DNA of 42,546 bases, from positions 1-42,546 of the forward strand of contig JADDPA010000178.1 in the NCBI GenBank assembly GCA_016782125.1. The letters are read 5' to 3'. Made by a program: the position numbers and the translations under genes. The notes under the pieces are model-generated. The model had not been told where the DNA came from. It did not search any database and saw nothing but the letters and a program-made list of their open reading frames with translations. Below, one piece after another: positions 8,028 to 16,039 of the stretch. How positions within the stretch are numbered: the stretch's first letter is position 1; every line of letters begins with the position of its first letter. Origin of the DNA: Thermobaculum sp. Lineage in GTDB: Bacteria; Chloroflexota; Chloroflexia; Thermobaculales; Thermobaculaceae.

Positions 8028-8189
8028 ACTGGCATCGGTGCCCGTGCGTGACGCGCTCCAGAAACTAGACCGCCTATGTCATTTGGCGTAGCCTGAATGC
8101 CCTTTTGGCGGATGCGCGTGCTTGCGTGTGTCGGTTAACATTTCTCGTGTAGATGACGGATTATCCGGCAACGTACATCCATCCGACGT

Positions 8190-8218
8190 TTGCGATAGTG
8201 CTGGACGGCTCGTATCAT
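8190..8218 (+). promoter_or_regulatory. Sigma-70-type promoter of the L,D-transpeptidase gene
   Basis: TTGCGA (8190-8195), a 17-base spacer and TATCAT (8213-8218), the same -10 as the tsaE promoter. Transcription would begin near 8225, which rules out upstream in-frame starts such as TTG 8122. Confidence 0.5.
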
Positions 8219-8307
8219 TGTTGAAAGATGCTACCTGCCAAACACTGGTTGCCCCGGATGGGAGAAAAGACATTAATTTGGATAGCAATACCTCGGCCTT
8301 CCCCCGC

Positions 8308-10893
8308 ATGCTCGCCCGGCCCTTTGGACGCTCGTCGCGTCGGGGGCGCCGCCTACTCCTCCTCCCACCTGCGCTGCTGCTCCTGCTGCTGCTCGTGGCC
8401 GCTGGATCGGCTGTCGCCTTCGAAGCCCGATATGGTTCCAATGTTCACCCAGGTGTTCAGGTACTAGGGGAGAACTTGGGAGGGATGGAACGGCAGCAGG
8501 CGATAGCTGCCGTCGAGAGCCGGGCTCGAACGACCATGCAGCGCCCTGTTGAGTTCCGCCTGGTCAACACGACCGAACGGGTGTCCGCCAGTGAGTTGGG
8601 CCTCGGCGTTAACGCTGCTCGCACCGTGGACCGGGCATTTGAGGTCGGTCGGACGGGAGGAGCGTTCAGCAAATGGACGGCGCGTTACCAGGTATGGAGT
8701 GACGGCAAGCAAGTCGCACCCGTCGTGGAGTTTAACGCTGATGCCGCACGGAAGGCACTCAGCGGCATGGCAGCTACCGTCAACCGACCGGTGCGAGATG
8801 CGAAGCTGGCACTATCCGCCCAGGGACCGGTTATTCAACCTTCGCAGGTAGGATATGAACTTGTCGCTGCCGCTACTGAGTCCAAGCTGCCCTCCTCACT
8901 GGAGACGTTGCATGCGCAGGATCGTCCGGTGGCGGCGGTGATACACACCATCCAGCCGTCTGTACGCGAAGCGCAACTGACGTCGGCGCGCGACGCAGTA
9001 GAAGCGACATCGAACCGACCGTTGAGGCTATCGTTCCAGGGGCAGGTATGGAGTATGACGCCGGAGCGAGTCCGGCCGCTGATTCGTCTGACGGGCGAAG
9101 GGGCGTCGGTGCAGCCGGCTCTACAACCCGCACCGCTGCGTCGGTGGGCGCAGCAGGTTTCTGCGGATATCAATCGTCCGCCACGTAACGCCCTCATCAA
9201 TGTGCAGCCCGGAGCCGTGCGCTTGAAGTCTGCGCAGGCCGGGTACGAAACTAATCTCGCAGCCACGGTGGAGCGGATACAGGGTGCTGCATTTGCCAGC
9301 GCTGCCCCCGTCCCGGTTGGCGTCCGCGTTGTCCGGCCGGCAATCGGCGACGCGGACCTACAGCCTGAGGTTCGCGGAGCGCACGCGATGGTGAGCCGGC
9401 CGCTCCGGCTCCAGTACGCCGATCGTGACTGGACGCTCAGTCCCGCCCAGTTGACGGCGCTGCTCCGCTGGAAGGGGAACGATCCAAACCGTACACCGTA
9501 CCTGCCTCCAGGGCCGATCGAAGCGTGGGTACGCGGGGCTGCTGAGGAAATAGACACTAGCCCCAGGGACGCTCGCATTGAGGTTCACGACGGGCTGGCT
9601 CGTGTGGTCGCGGAAGCGCCGGGCACGCGCGTGGATATACAAAAGACGCTTGCGGCCGTACAGCGTGCACTTGATGACCCGCGCGGCGTGGTCGCGGTTA
9701 CCACCGTTCGAGTGCCCGCAAGTGTGTCAGCTACTGACCTGCAAGCAGCGGCCGCCCGTGCGAACCGACTGATCGGCTCTCCTGTGTCGGTGGCTCACCA
9801 AGGGCAGTCGTGGACCATAGACACCTCCACGCTTCAGGAATGGCTGTACTGGACCGGTGAGGGCAAGGACGTCGCGCCGGTTCTTGATGAAGAGCAAGTG
9901 CAAGGCTTTGCGCAAAACATCGCGTACGAGGTCTACCAGGAACCGCAGAGCGCTTACGTGGAACTGGAGCAGGGCGGACTGCCGGAACTGATCCCTGAGA
10001 TCAAGGGCGTCGACGTGGACGTGGACGGTACGGCCGATGTGCTCAGGACGTTAGCTGCGTCAGAGAACCGCGAAGGGGTGGTAACAGCCTTCAGTGTTGC
10101 CCCTGCCGTCAGCGCGGCGGACCTGCGGGATGATTTCGATCAGATAGCGGCGTGGTCCTCCGACCGGTTCTACATTTCGATGGATGACGACCACACTTGG
10201 TGGCTTGACCGCGAAGATATTGCCGACGTCACGTTTTGGAAAAACGCAGGTGGCGCGGAGATCGAACCGTATCTCGATGTGGCGACGGTGGAGCAGCAGA
10301 TCCGCCGCTGGGTGAAAGCGCCGCCGAAGACAGTAATCGACTACGAAACCACTGCAGCAAACGCTGTCGAAGCGCTGGAGCGTGGGGATCGCAGTGTCGC
10401 GCTTGAGTATAGTGTGATCAAGGACAAGCCTGATGTCTCCCAACACGTGGCCGATCTGGCGTACTGGAACGGTCAGTATCCCGACAAGTGGATAGATCTG
10501 AATCTAACCACCCAAACGATCGCTGCGTATGATGGCGAAACGCAGACCAGGATATCGCTGATCACCTCGGGCCGTCCCGAGCTCGCCACACCGACCGGCG
10601 TGTACAGTGTCATGGACAAGCTCACTCCGTACACGTTCATCTCCCCGTGGCCCGAGGGCCACCAGTGGTGGTATCCCACCGCCGAGGCGAACTTCGCGCT
10701 CCGCTTCCGACACGGTGGGCTGTACATCCACGATGCGCCGTGGCGCACGCAGTACGGTCCGGGCACGAATGGCTCCGGGCGTAGTGGTGCGGCATCCACG
10801 GGCTCCCATGGGTGTGTCAACGTACCCTACGATATGATGGCCTGGCTGTTTTCCTGGTCCGAGGTGGGAACCCCGATCATCATTCACAACTAA
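8308..10893 (+). CDS. Large L,D-transpeptidase (YkuD) with tandem YoaR-like peptidoglycan-binding modules
   Basis: 861 residues from ATG 8308. A basic start (MLARPFGRSSRRGRR) and a leucine-rich membrane segment at about 15-38 export and anchor the protein. At least four related modules follow, each with a 'RPL-L-----W-----L--L' core (for example SRPLRLQYADRDWTLSP and NRPLRLSFQGQVWSMTP), resembling the PG-binding/VanW-associated YoaR fold. The C-terminal YkuD domain has HGGLYIHDAPW and the catalytic STGSHGCVNVP. Such enzymes make 3-3 cross-links in peptidoglycan or attach proteins to it. The start is uncertain: TTG 8278 has GGGAGA 12 bases upstream, while ATG 8308 has no clear ribosome site. 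The frame is open further upstream but lies before the inferred transcription start. Confidence 0.87.
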   Translation: MLARPFGRSSRRGRRLLLLPPALLLLLLLVAAGSAVAFEARYGSNVHPGVQVLGENLGGMERQQAIAAVESRARTTMQRPVEFRLVNTTERVSASELGLGVNAARTVDRAFEVGRTGGAFSKWTARYQVWSDGKQVAPVVEFNADAARKALSGMAATVNRPVRDAKLALSAQGPVIQPSQVGYELVAAATESKLPSSLETLHAQDRPVAAVIHTIQPSVREAQLTSARDAVEATSNRPLRLSFQGQVWSMTPERVRPLIRLTGEGASVQPALQPAPLRRWAQQVSADINRPPRNALINVQPGAVRLKSAQAGYETNLAATVERIQGAAFASAAPVPVGVRVVRPAIGDADLQPEVRGAHAMVSRPLRLQYADRDWTLSPAQLTALLRWKGNDPNRTPYLPPGPIEAWVRGAAEEIDTSPRDARIEVHDGLARVVAEAPGTRVDIQKTLAAVQRALDDPRGVVAVTTVRVPASVSATDLQAAAARANRLIGSPVSVAHQGQSWTIDTSTLQEWLYWTGEGKDVAPVLDEEQVQGFAQNIAYEVYQEPQSAYVELEQGGLPELIPEIKGVDVDVDGTADVLRTLAASENREGVVTAFSVAPAVSAADLRDDFDQIAAWSSDRFYISMDDDHTWWLDREDIADVTFWKNAGGAEIEPYLDVATVEQQIRRWVKAPPKTVIDYETTAANAVEALERGDRSVALEYSVIKDKPDVSQHVADLAYWNGQYPDKWIDLNLTTQTIAAYDGETQTRISLITSGRPELATPTGVYSVMDKLTPYTFISPWPEGHQWWYPTAEANFALRFRHGGLYIHDAPWRTQYGPGTNGSGRSGAASTGSHGCVNVPYDMMAWLFSWSEVGTPIIIHN

Positions 10894-10932
10894 GGCCGCG
10901 CTCGGCGCGCGTGCTTACGCCGAGACTACAAA

Positions 10933-10967
10933 ACCGGAGGCATTCCAGCGAACGCCTCCGGTATTTT
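10933..10967. terminator. Bidirectional rho-independent terminator
   Basis: Arms ACCGGAGGC (10933-10941) and GCCTCCGGT (10954-10962) form a perfect nine-pair stem with a 12-base loop. TTTT follows on the plus strand and AAA precedes it, giving TTTT on the minus strand too. It lies between the convergent L,D-transpeptidase gene and the 44-codon minus-strand gene and can serve both. Confidence 0.8.
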
Positions 10968-10994
10968 CTAGGAGTTTGCCGCGCATGGATGCCC

Positions 10995-11129
10995 TTATCG
11001 CGGCTTGCCCTGATTCTTGCGGCTTGTTTTCTTCGGTTTCTTCTTCTTTTCGGGCTTCTGAGCCGGACTCGTCTCGGTGACCATTGGCGGTCCGGACTGG
11101 GGCCTGCTCTGCGTCGTGCTATCGGCCAT
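10995..11129 (-). CDS. 44-residue lysine-rich basic protein
   Basis: ATG at 11129 (minus) opens 44 codons to a TAA at 10997-10995. GGGAG lies eight bases upstream of the start, a good ribosome site. The first half is polar (MADSTTQSRPQSGPP), and the second half is strongly basic (KPEKKKKPKKTSRKNQGKPR), with no hydrophobic segment. The composition suggests nucleic-acid or ribosome binding, but no family is recognised. The gene ends 27 bases from a bidirectional terminator, as a real transcription unit would. A possible extended -10 (TGTCATAAT on the minus strand) occurs in the 145 bases between it and yqeC. Confidence 0.6.
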   Translation of the reverse strand: MADSTTQSRPQSGPPMVTETSPAQKPEKKKKPKKTSRKNQGKPR

Positions 11130-11274
11130 CTTCTACTCCCTTGCTATAGCACCGGTCACTCCTAGTGTGATCAGGCGTGGTCATTATGACATAGTCAATC
11201 GCCTGGCAAGGGGCAGCTAGTACAGAATCGGCCCAAGCCGTCGTGAGCAAGCACGTCGTAGACGGCCTGTAGAG

Positions 11275-12021
11275 TCACGCAAGTCGCACTACTTTATCGC
11301 GCGAGAGTCCGACAATTCCACGGTACCGTGTATGCTGCAGGGCGCGGGCAGTGTCGCGTGCCACAGCCAAATCGTCGTCCTGCAGATGCGTAAGGACCGC
11401 CCACGCGTCGGCGGTCATAGGCACGCCTCTTAGGCCACCGTCATGCGAGGCCAACAGGCGGGCGATGGTCATGCCGGAGACCGGTGTCGCCATGGACTCA
11501 CCGGTCAGTACCGCCGCCCGTTCCGAGCGGTGACACACCTCGCCTAACGGACGCCCCAGTGCGTGAAGCCCGGAGACGGAGAGACACACCGTCGTGCACG
11601 TCGGCACGGCGGGTTCGTGCTCGGCGGGCACCTTGATCGCCGCGTGGCGCGCACCGTCGGCCTCTATCACGACGACATCGGCGAGGTCTCGGAACGTGGC
11701 GATCCGTGCAGCACTCACGCCCTCAAACTTGTCGGCACGCCGTGCCTTTCCGACGACGGTAACATGCCCGTGCGCCTCCAGGCCCTTCGCAATGGCAGCC
11801 GTGAGGTCAGGGGTATCGGATGCGATAAGGAGCAGAGGCGATTGCTGCGATGTGGGGCGCTGGATCGCGGTTGTGGTCGTGCTGATAACGCGCAACCCAC
11901 GCGCGCGCAGCTCTGCGCAGCTTCGGTACATCGTCGTGGTCTTTCCGCCTGCACCGACGATGCTGACCACATCTCCCGAGCGTAACCCGAGCATCGAACT
12001 GATGCTGTTGTTTTCCACCAC
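11275..12021 (-). CDS. yqeC: YqeC-type putative selenium-dependent hydroxylase accessory protein
   Basis: 248 residues from GTG 12021. It has an N-terminal P-loop-like motif VSIVGAGGKTTTMYR near residue 20, then STTTTAIQ near 45 and VVIEADGARHAAIKVPAEHEP near 120, which together mark the YqeC family. These proteins are linked by genomic context to maturation of molybdenum hydroxylases carrying labile selenium; their exact reaction is not settled. No molybdenum hydroxylase is nearby. AAGGGG seven bases upstream supports GTG 12021; the frame remains open to 12189 but that part has no family similarity. It is divergent from glyA. Confidence 0.82.
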   Translation of the reverse strand: MVENNSISSMLGLRSGDVVSIVGAGGKTTTMYRSCAELRARGLRVISTTTTAIQRPTSQQSPLLLIASDTPDLTAAIAKGLEAHGHVTVVGKARRADKFEGVSAARIATFRDLADVVVIEADGARHAAIKVPAEHEPAVPTCTTVCLSVSGLHALGRPLGEVCHRSERAAVLTGESMATPVSGMTIARLLASHDGGLRGVPMTADAWAVLTHLQDDDLAVARDTARALQHTRYRGIVGLSRDKVVRLA

Positions 12022-12110
12022 GATCCCACCCCTTGCCACAGAGTGTAACAGGACGGCGCCTTTACAAACCCAGTTGCTCTGCGCGTCATATAGGGATGAG
12101 TACTCGCGAC

Positions 12111-12119
12111 TGGTAGAAT
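12111..12119 (+). promoter_or_regulatory. Possible extended -10 promoter of glyA
   Basis: TGGTAGAAT at 12111-12119 fits the TGn extended -10 form. No good -35 is seen. It would give a leader of about 85 bases before the glyA ATG; I see no known riboswitch in it. Confidence 0.3.
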
Positions 12120-12209
12120 AAGGCATGCACGAAGCTGAGTTGACTGCAGGTAGCATCGTGCCGTGGCGTGCACAACCAGGGTCCAACAACTGATAGAGGG
12201 GTGACGCGG

Positions 12210-13475
12210 ATGGCGATCAGCACAGAGAGGGACACGGACACGGGACGCCTCGAGGCGGTGGATGCCGAGATCTTTGCTGCCATTAAGCAGGAGCGCCGCC
12301 GACAGATGGGAACGCTTGAGCTGATCGCCTCTGAGAACTTCGTCTCACGCGCGGTGATGGAGGCGCAGGGGTCCGTACTCACGAACAAGTACGCCGAAGG
12401 GTATCCTGGCAAGCGCTGGTATGGCGGGTGTGAGTTTGTGGATGTCGCGGAAACGCTGGCGATTCAGCGCGCCACCACGCTCTTTGACGCCGAACACGCG
12501 AATGTGCAGCCGCACAGTGGTGCCCAGGCGAACACCGCGGTGTACCTTGCTACGCTGACGCCGGGAGATACCGTGCTTGGCATGGACCTGACGCATGGTG
12601 GACACCTGACCCATGGCAACCCCATCAATATTTCCGGACTGTACTTCAACTTTGTACGCTATGGCGTGTTGCAGGAGTCGGGCTACATCGACTACGACCA
12701 GGTACGCGCTGTCGCCCGCGAGCACCGTCCGAAGCTGATCGTCGCGGGGGCAAGCGCGTACCCGCGCGAGATCCAGTTCGACGTCTTCAAGCAGATTGCC
12801 GATGAGGTAGGGGCTGGACTGCTCGTGGACATGGCCCACATCGCGGGCCTCGTCGCCGCAGGCATCCATCAGTCACCCATCCCGTACGCCGATTACACCA
12901 CGACGACGACACACAAGACGCTACGTGGCCCGCGCGGCGGATTGATCCTCACCCGTGATTCAAACGCGAAGGCGATCGATAAGGCGGTGTTCCCGGGCGT
13001 TCAGGGCGGCCCCCTGATGCACGTCATCGCCGCTAAGGCGGTTGCATTCAAGGAGGCACTGGAGCCGGCGTTCCGCGAGTACCAGCAGCAGATCGTGCGC
13101 AACGCACAGACACTCGCTGGGGTGTTGGCCGCCCGCGGCTTCACGCTGGTCTCCGGCGGCACGGACAATCACCTGATGCTCATCGACCTCCGGCCGCAGG
13201 ATATGACCGGCAAGGCAGCATCGGCGCTTTTGGAGTCGGTCGGCGTGACGGTGAACAAGAACACCGTCCCCTTCGAGACTGCGTCCGCGTTCACGACGAG
13301 CGGGATCCGAATCGGCACCCCTGCCGTGACGACCCGCGGGATGCGCGAGTCCGAGATGGAGGAGATTGGCGACATCATCGCAACAGCGCTCGAGCGCCAG
13401 GACGAGGCATCGCTGGTGAGGGTGCGGCGTAGGGTGACTGATCTCACCGACCGTTTCCCATTCTACGAGGTGTAA
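12210..13475 (+). CDS. glyA: Serine hydroxymethyltransferase
   Basis: 421 residues from ATG 12210, preceded by GAGGGG. It contains [20 protein letters not shown] near residue 34, [13 protein letters not shown] near 61 and the PLP-lysine motif [14 protein letters not shown] with the lysine near 236. It interconverts serine and glycine with tetrahydrofolate and is the main source of one-carbon units. A GTG 14 codons upstream (12168) is in frame but lacks a ribosome site. The gene stands alone, flanked by a divergent yqeC and a 337-base non-coding stretch holding an inverted-repeat element. Confidence 0.96.
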   Translation: MAISTERDTDTGRLEAVDAEIFAAIKQERRRQMGTLELIASENFVSRAVMEAQGSVLTNKYAEGYPGKRWYGGCEFVDVAETLAIQRATTLFDAEHANVQPHSGAQANTAVYLATLTPGDTVLGMDLTHGGHLTHGNPINISGLYFNFVRYGVLQESGYIDYDQVRAVAREHRPKLIVAGASAYPREIQFDVFKQIADEVGAGLLVDMAHIAGLVAAGIHQSPIPYADYTTTTTHKTLRGPRGGLILTRDSNAKAIDKAVFPGVQGGPLMHVIAAKAVAFKEALEPAFREYQQQIVRNAQTLAGVLAARGFTLVSGGTDNHLMLIDLRPQDMTGKAASALLESVGVTVNKNTVPFETASAFTTSGIRIGTPAVTTRGMRESEMEEIGDIIATALERQDEASLVRVRRRVTDLTDRFPFYEV

Positions 13476-13651
13476 CGACACGGTAGCTCTCCGAGGCACC
13501 AGTAGCATTCATATGACGTTCCGAACGCGCGAGCGATTACTTGCTGCTGAACAGTTGTAGTCACCACTACCCCAAACCGAATACGTGTGTGCCGGTCCTC
13601 GTTCGCTGAGTGGAATGGCCTGTGACATGGATTCCACTTGAGCTTTGGGGC

Positions 13652-13724
13652 GTGTCATCCCAAATGGAGTGAGGGATCCGCGCCCCGTACCACGGATTCC
13701 TAGCAGGCTCGGTCGGAGTGACAC
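13652..13724. repeat. Imperfect inverted-repeat intergenic element (REP/MITE-like)
   Basis: The 337 bases between glyA and hpt hold no credible gene. Within them, GTGTCATCCC (from 13652) and GGAGTGACAC (ending 13724) are inverted ends, and the inner parts (GGGATCCG and CGGATTCC) are also inverted. The layout 'TGTCAT-CC ... GGATTC ... GGAGTGACA' resembles widespread bacterial intergenic repeats of the TCATTC(C/T)GAGCGAAG type. Short frames crossing it give the low-complexity peptides typical of such repeats. No second copy is seen in this window. Confidence 0.5.
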
Positions 13725-13812
13725 ATCCCCTACGGTATGGACGGAGTCCGAATGACTTGATTCTGCATCTTCGCTTCGTGATGGACAGACGTTAGGCACT
13801 GGCAGCGACCTT

Positions 13813-14352
13813 CTACCCCCGGTATAACTCTGGCTTCAACACGCCGATGTACGGCAGGTTGCGGTAGAGATCGTCGTAGTCGAGACCGTATCCAACCACG
13901 AACTCGTCCGGTATCTGAAAACCTGTGTAGTCGAGTGGCACGTTCGCGACTCGGCGCTCGGCCTTGTCGAGCAGCGCACATATCTTGATGCTCGCGGGCT
14001 GACGAGCGCTGAGGCTCTCGATCAGGTACGAGAGGGTGAGGCCAGTGTCCACTATGTCCTCCACGATGAGCACATGCCGCCCCTCAATGTTGCGGTCGAG
14101 ATCTTTTAGGATGCGTACGACGCCGCTCGAACGCGTACCGCTGCCATACGAGCTGACCGCGATGAAGTCGATGCTCAGCAGGATTCGGCAGGCGCGAACC
14201 AGATCTGACATGAACAACGTGGCGCCGTTGAGCGCGCCGATCAGGATGGGCACCTTACCGTCATAGTCCTCGGTAAGCCGTGCGCCCAACTCGCGAACCT
14301 TCGCGCCAAGCTGCTCCTCGGTGATGAGCACGTGGTCTATATCTGCTTCCAA
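13813..14352 (-). CDS. hpt: Hypoxanthine phosphoribosyltransferase
   Basis: 179 residues from TTG 14352, which has AGGAGG five bases upstream and gives the usual family length. The PRPP-binding loop HVLIVEDIVDTGLTLSYL lies near residue 92, preceded by ILIGALNGATLFMSDLVRA near 37 and the FIAVSSYGSGTRSSG loop near 65. It salvages hypoxanthine and guanine to IMP and GMP. The frame is open a further 20 codons to 14412, but the ribosome site favours the TTG. Its upstream region is shared with a divergent LexA-boxed promoter. It is not next to tilS or ftsH, where hpt often sits. Confidence 0.92.
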   Translation of the reverse strand: MEADIDHVLITEEQLGAKVRELGARLTEDYDGKVPILIGALNGATLFMSDLVRACRILLSIDFIAVSSYGSGTRSSGVVRILKDLDRNIEGRHVLIVEDIVDTGLTLSYLIESLSARQPASIKICALLDKAERRVANVPLDYTGFQIPDEFVVGYGLDYDDLYRNLPYIGVLKPELYRG

Positions 14353-14413
14353 ATCAGCCTCCTGAGACCTCAATTGATGTGGCCCGATGTAAACAAAACA
14401 GCGCTCCAGCACG

Positions 14414-14442
14414 TTGACTGTAGAACAAATGTTCTATATAAT
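14414..14442 (+). promoter_or_regulatory. Near-consensus sigma-70 promoter
   Basis: TTGACT (14414-14419), exactly 17 bases, then TATAAT (14437-14442). It is the best promoter in the window and points at the zinc-finger gene starting at 14488. The whole spacer is occupied by a LexA-type palindrome, so the promoter should be strong when derepressed. Confidence 0.85.
14421..14436. promoter_or_regulatory. LexA (SOS/DinR-type) operator
   Basis: TAGAACAAATGTTCTA is an inverted repeat with seven-base arms and a two-base centre. It contains GAAC-AAAT-GTTC, matching the GAAC-N4-GTTC core bound by LexA/DinR in Bacillus and by actinobacterial LexA. It fills the -35 to -10 spacer of the promoter at 14414-14442, an ideal place for repression. 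No other GAAC-N4-GTTC was found by eye in the window. Confidence 0.75.
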
Positions 14443-14487
14443 GGAGGCACTCGGGGAGCAGAGGAACATATAGGGAGGGTCTTGTAA

Positions 14488-14733
14488 ATGAGCGCTTACC
14501 CATGTCTCGACGAGCTACGTAGATACACGTCATTCCCGTGCTCGCAGTGCACCGCGTCGCGTTGCTGGATGGGTAAGAAACCGCTCGGCCGTACGCCCGT
14601 ACTCCACCCCGGCCAACGTGCTTGTAATCACTGCGCTATCCCGTTTCGCGCCAGCGGCCGCAACCGCTACTGCAGCGAGACGTGCCGGTACAACGCCATG
14701 ATGAAGCGCCGTCGAGCGCGCCGCGCCGCCTAG
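14488..14733 (+). CDS. Small cysteine-rich zinc-finger protein, probably SOS-induced
   Basis: 81 residues, ATG 14488 with GGGAGG about nine bases upstream. Two cysteine groups are visible: PCSQCTASRC (C18, C21, C26) and a treble-clef-like CNHC ... YCSETC (C46, C49, C62, C66). A very basic tail follows (MMKRRRARRAA). The second group with its RNRYCSETCR core resembles short zinc-ribbon domains that end in a basic helix, suggesting DNA or RNA binding. The promoter carries a LexA box, so the likely role is in the DNA-damage response; that is inference. No named family is recognised. A 36-nt palindrome follows 16 bases after the stop. Confidence 0.8.
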   Translation: MSAYPCLDELRRYTSFPCSQCTASRCWMGKKPLGRTPVLHPGQRACNHCAIPFRASGRNRYCSETCRYNAMMKRRRARRAA

Positions 14734-14749
14734 AACATCGCCACACCGC

Positions 14750-14785
14750 GCGAGGGGCCCACGAGCATGCTCGTGGGCCCCTCGC
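14750..14785. terminator. Perfect 36-nt palindrome, probable terminator hairpin
   Basis: Bases 14750-14767 and 14768-14785 are exact reverse complements (outer arm GCGAGGGGCCC, centre GAGCATGCTC). RNA from either strand would form a very stable GC-rich hairpin. There is no T run after it, so termination would be atypical. It separates the zinc-finger gene from the convergent enolase-family gene. The remaining 138 bases to 14923 show nothing I can name. Confidence 0.55.
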
Positions 14786-14923
14786 CCCGACTCTGTGGCT
14801 TGTCGTGAACAGTTCGAGTGTTCGTCCTCACCATCGGACCGCTGATGCTGACAGCGAAGAGACAGGCGTGGACGGTGGACCCGGCCGCACCCGGATCTTG
14901 ATCCTATACGCGAACGCGCGTGA

Positions 14924-16033
14924 TCAGGCAACGAGTACCATACGTCGCTGTGTGACGCGCTCGAGTCGTTGATCGTCAACTTCCACACCGGTGCCGAGCG
15001 TCGTCGGTACAGTGAGCGTGCCCTGCGCGCTCACTGTGAAGCCCGGATACGCGATGTCGTCCGCGAAGTATCGCTCGCTGGCGGAGATGTCCCCCGGCAG
15101 TGTGAAACCCTGGAGAGAGGCAAGGGCAACGTTGTGCGCCCGCCCGATGTTGGTTTCCAACATTCCGCCGCACCAGACCGGCACCCCGCGTTCCCGGCAT
15201 ACGTCGTGAATGCGGACGGCTTCGGTGAGCCCGCCGACCCGACCAGCCTTGATGTTGATGATCCGGCAGCTGCCTGAGTTCAGTGCGTGCCGCGCATCCC
15301 GAGCCGAGTGGATGCTCTCATCGAGGCAGATCGGCGTCTCCACCTGAGCCGCAAGGGTTGCGTGGTCCAGGATGTCGTCGTACGCGAGCGGTTGCTCGAT
15401 CATCGTCAGCGCGAACGCATCCAGCTCTCGTAGATGGCCAACATCGTCCAGCGTATATGCGGAGTTCGCATCCACCATGAGTTGAGCATCCGGAAAGACA
15501 CGGCGGACCGCGTGGACGTACTCGATGTCTGCACCGGGCTTGATCTTGAGCTTCGCTCGGCGATACCCTGCAGCTAGCTCGCGCTCCACGGTTGCGACCA
15601 GGGCGCCGGGAGACGGCTGGATGCCGATGCTGACGCCGGACTCTATCTCATGTCGCTCACCGCCCAACAGTTGGGCGAGCGATTGGCCGCGCGACCTGGC
15701 GAGCGCATCCAGGGACGCCCCTTCGAGGGCGGAGCGGGCCATGTTATTTCCGCGGACCCTTGCGAGCATCTGCAGCAGATCGGCCGCGGAATCGATGTCG
15801 CGACCGAGGACCTGAGGAATGAGGAAGTTTGAGAGGATGTCCCAGGCGGTACCGGTGGTCTCTTCAGAGTACCACGGCCCGTTCATGGCGACACATTCGC
15901 CCCAGCCGGTGACGCCCTCGCAGTCCAAGCGAACCAGCACACAGTGCTTCTCCGACTCAAGTCCGAAGCTAGTCTCGAATGGATAGAGCAGTGGCAGCGC
16001 AATGTGACGCAGTTCAGCGCGTTCCAGTCGCAC
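14924..16033 (-). CDS. Enolase-superfamily enzyme, o-succinylbenzoate synthase / N-acylamino acid racemase type
   Basis: 369 residues from GTG 16033, with AGGGG four bases upstream. Key residues of the muconate-lactonizing subgroup are present: KLKIKPG near 162 (KxK acid-base), VDANSAY near 190 (metal Asp), MIEQP near 214 (metal Glu), CLDESI near 240 (metal Asp) and INIKAGRVGG near 264 (second Lys). The sequence is closest to the MenC type II/NAAAR group, which either dehydrates SHCHC to o-succinylbenzoate for menaquinone or racemises N-acyl amino acids. No other men gene is nearby, so I cannot choose. It lies six bases downstream of the coiled-coil gene. Confidence 0.85.
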   Translation of the reverse strand: MRLERAELRHIALPLLYPFETSFGLESEKHCVLVRLDCEGVTGWGECVAMNGPWYSEETTGTAWDILSNFLIPQVLGRDIDSAADLLQMLARVRGNNMARSALEGASLDALARSRGQSLAQLLGGERHEIESGVSIGIQPSPGALVATVERELAAGYRRAKLKIKPGADIEYVHAVRRVFPDAQLMVDANSAYTLDDVGHLRELDAFALTMIEQPLAYDDILDHATLAAQVETPICLDESIHSARDARHALNSGSCRIINIKAGRVGGLTEAVRIHDVCRERGVPVWCGGMLETNIGRAHNVALASLQGFTLPGDISASERYFADDIAYPGFTVSAQGTLTVPTTLGTGVEVDDQRLERVTQRRMVLVA

Positions 16034-16039
16034 GCGCCC

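Noticed and set aside
14808-14828. GAAC ... GTTC near 14810, a possible second LexA box
   Set aside because: The spacing between half-sites is nine bases instead of four, so it does not fit the operator.
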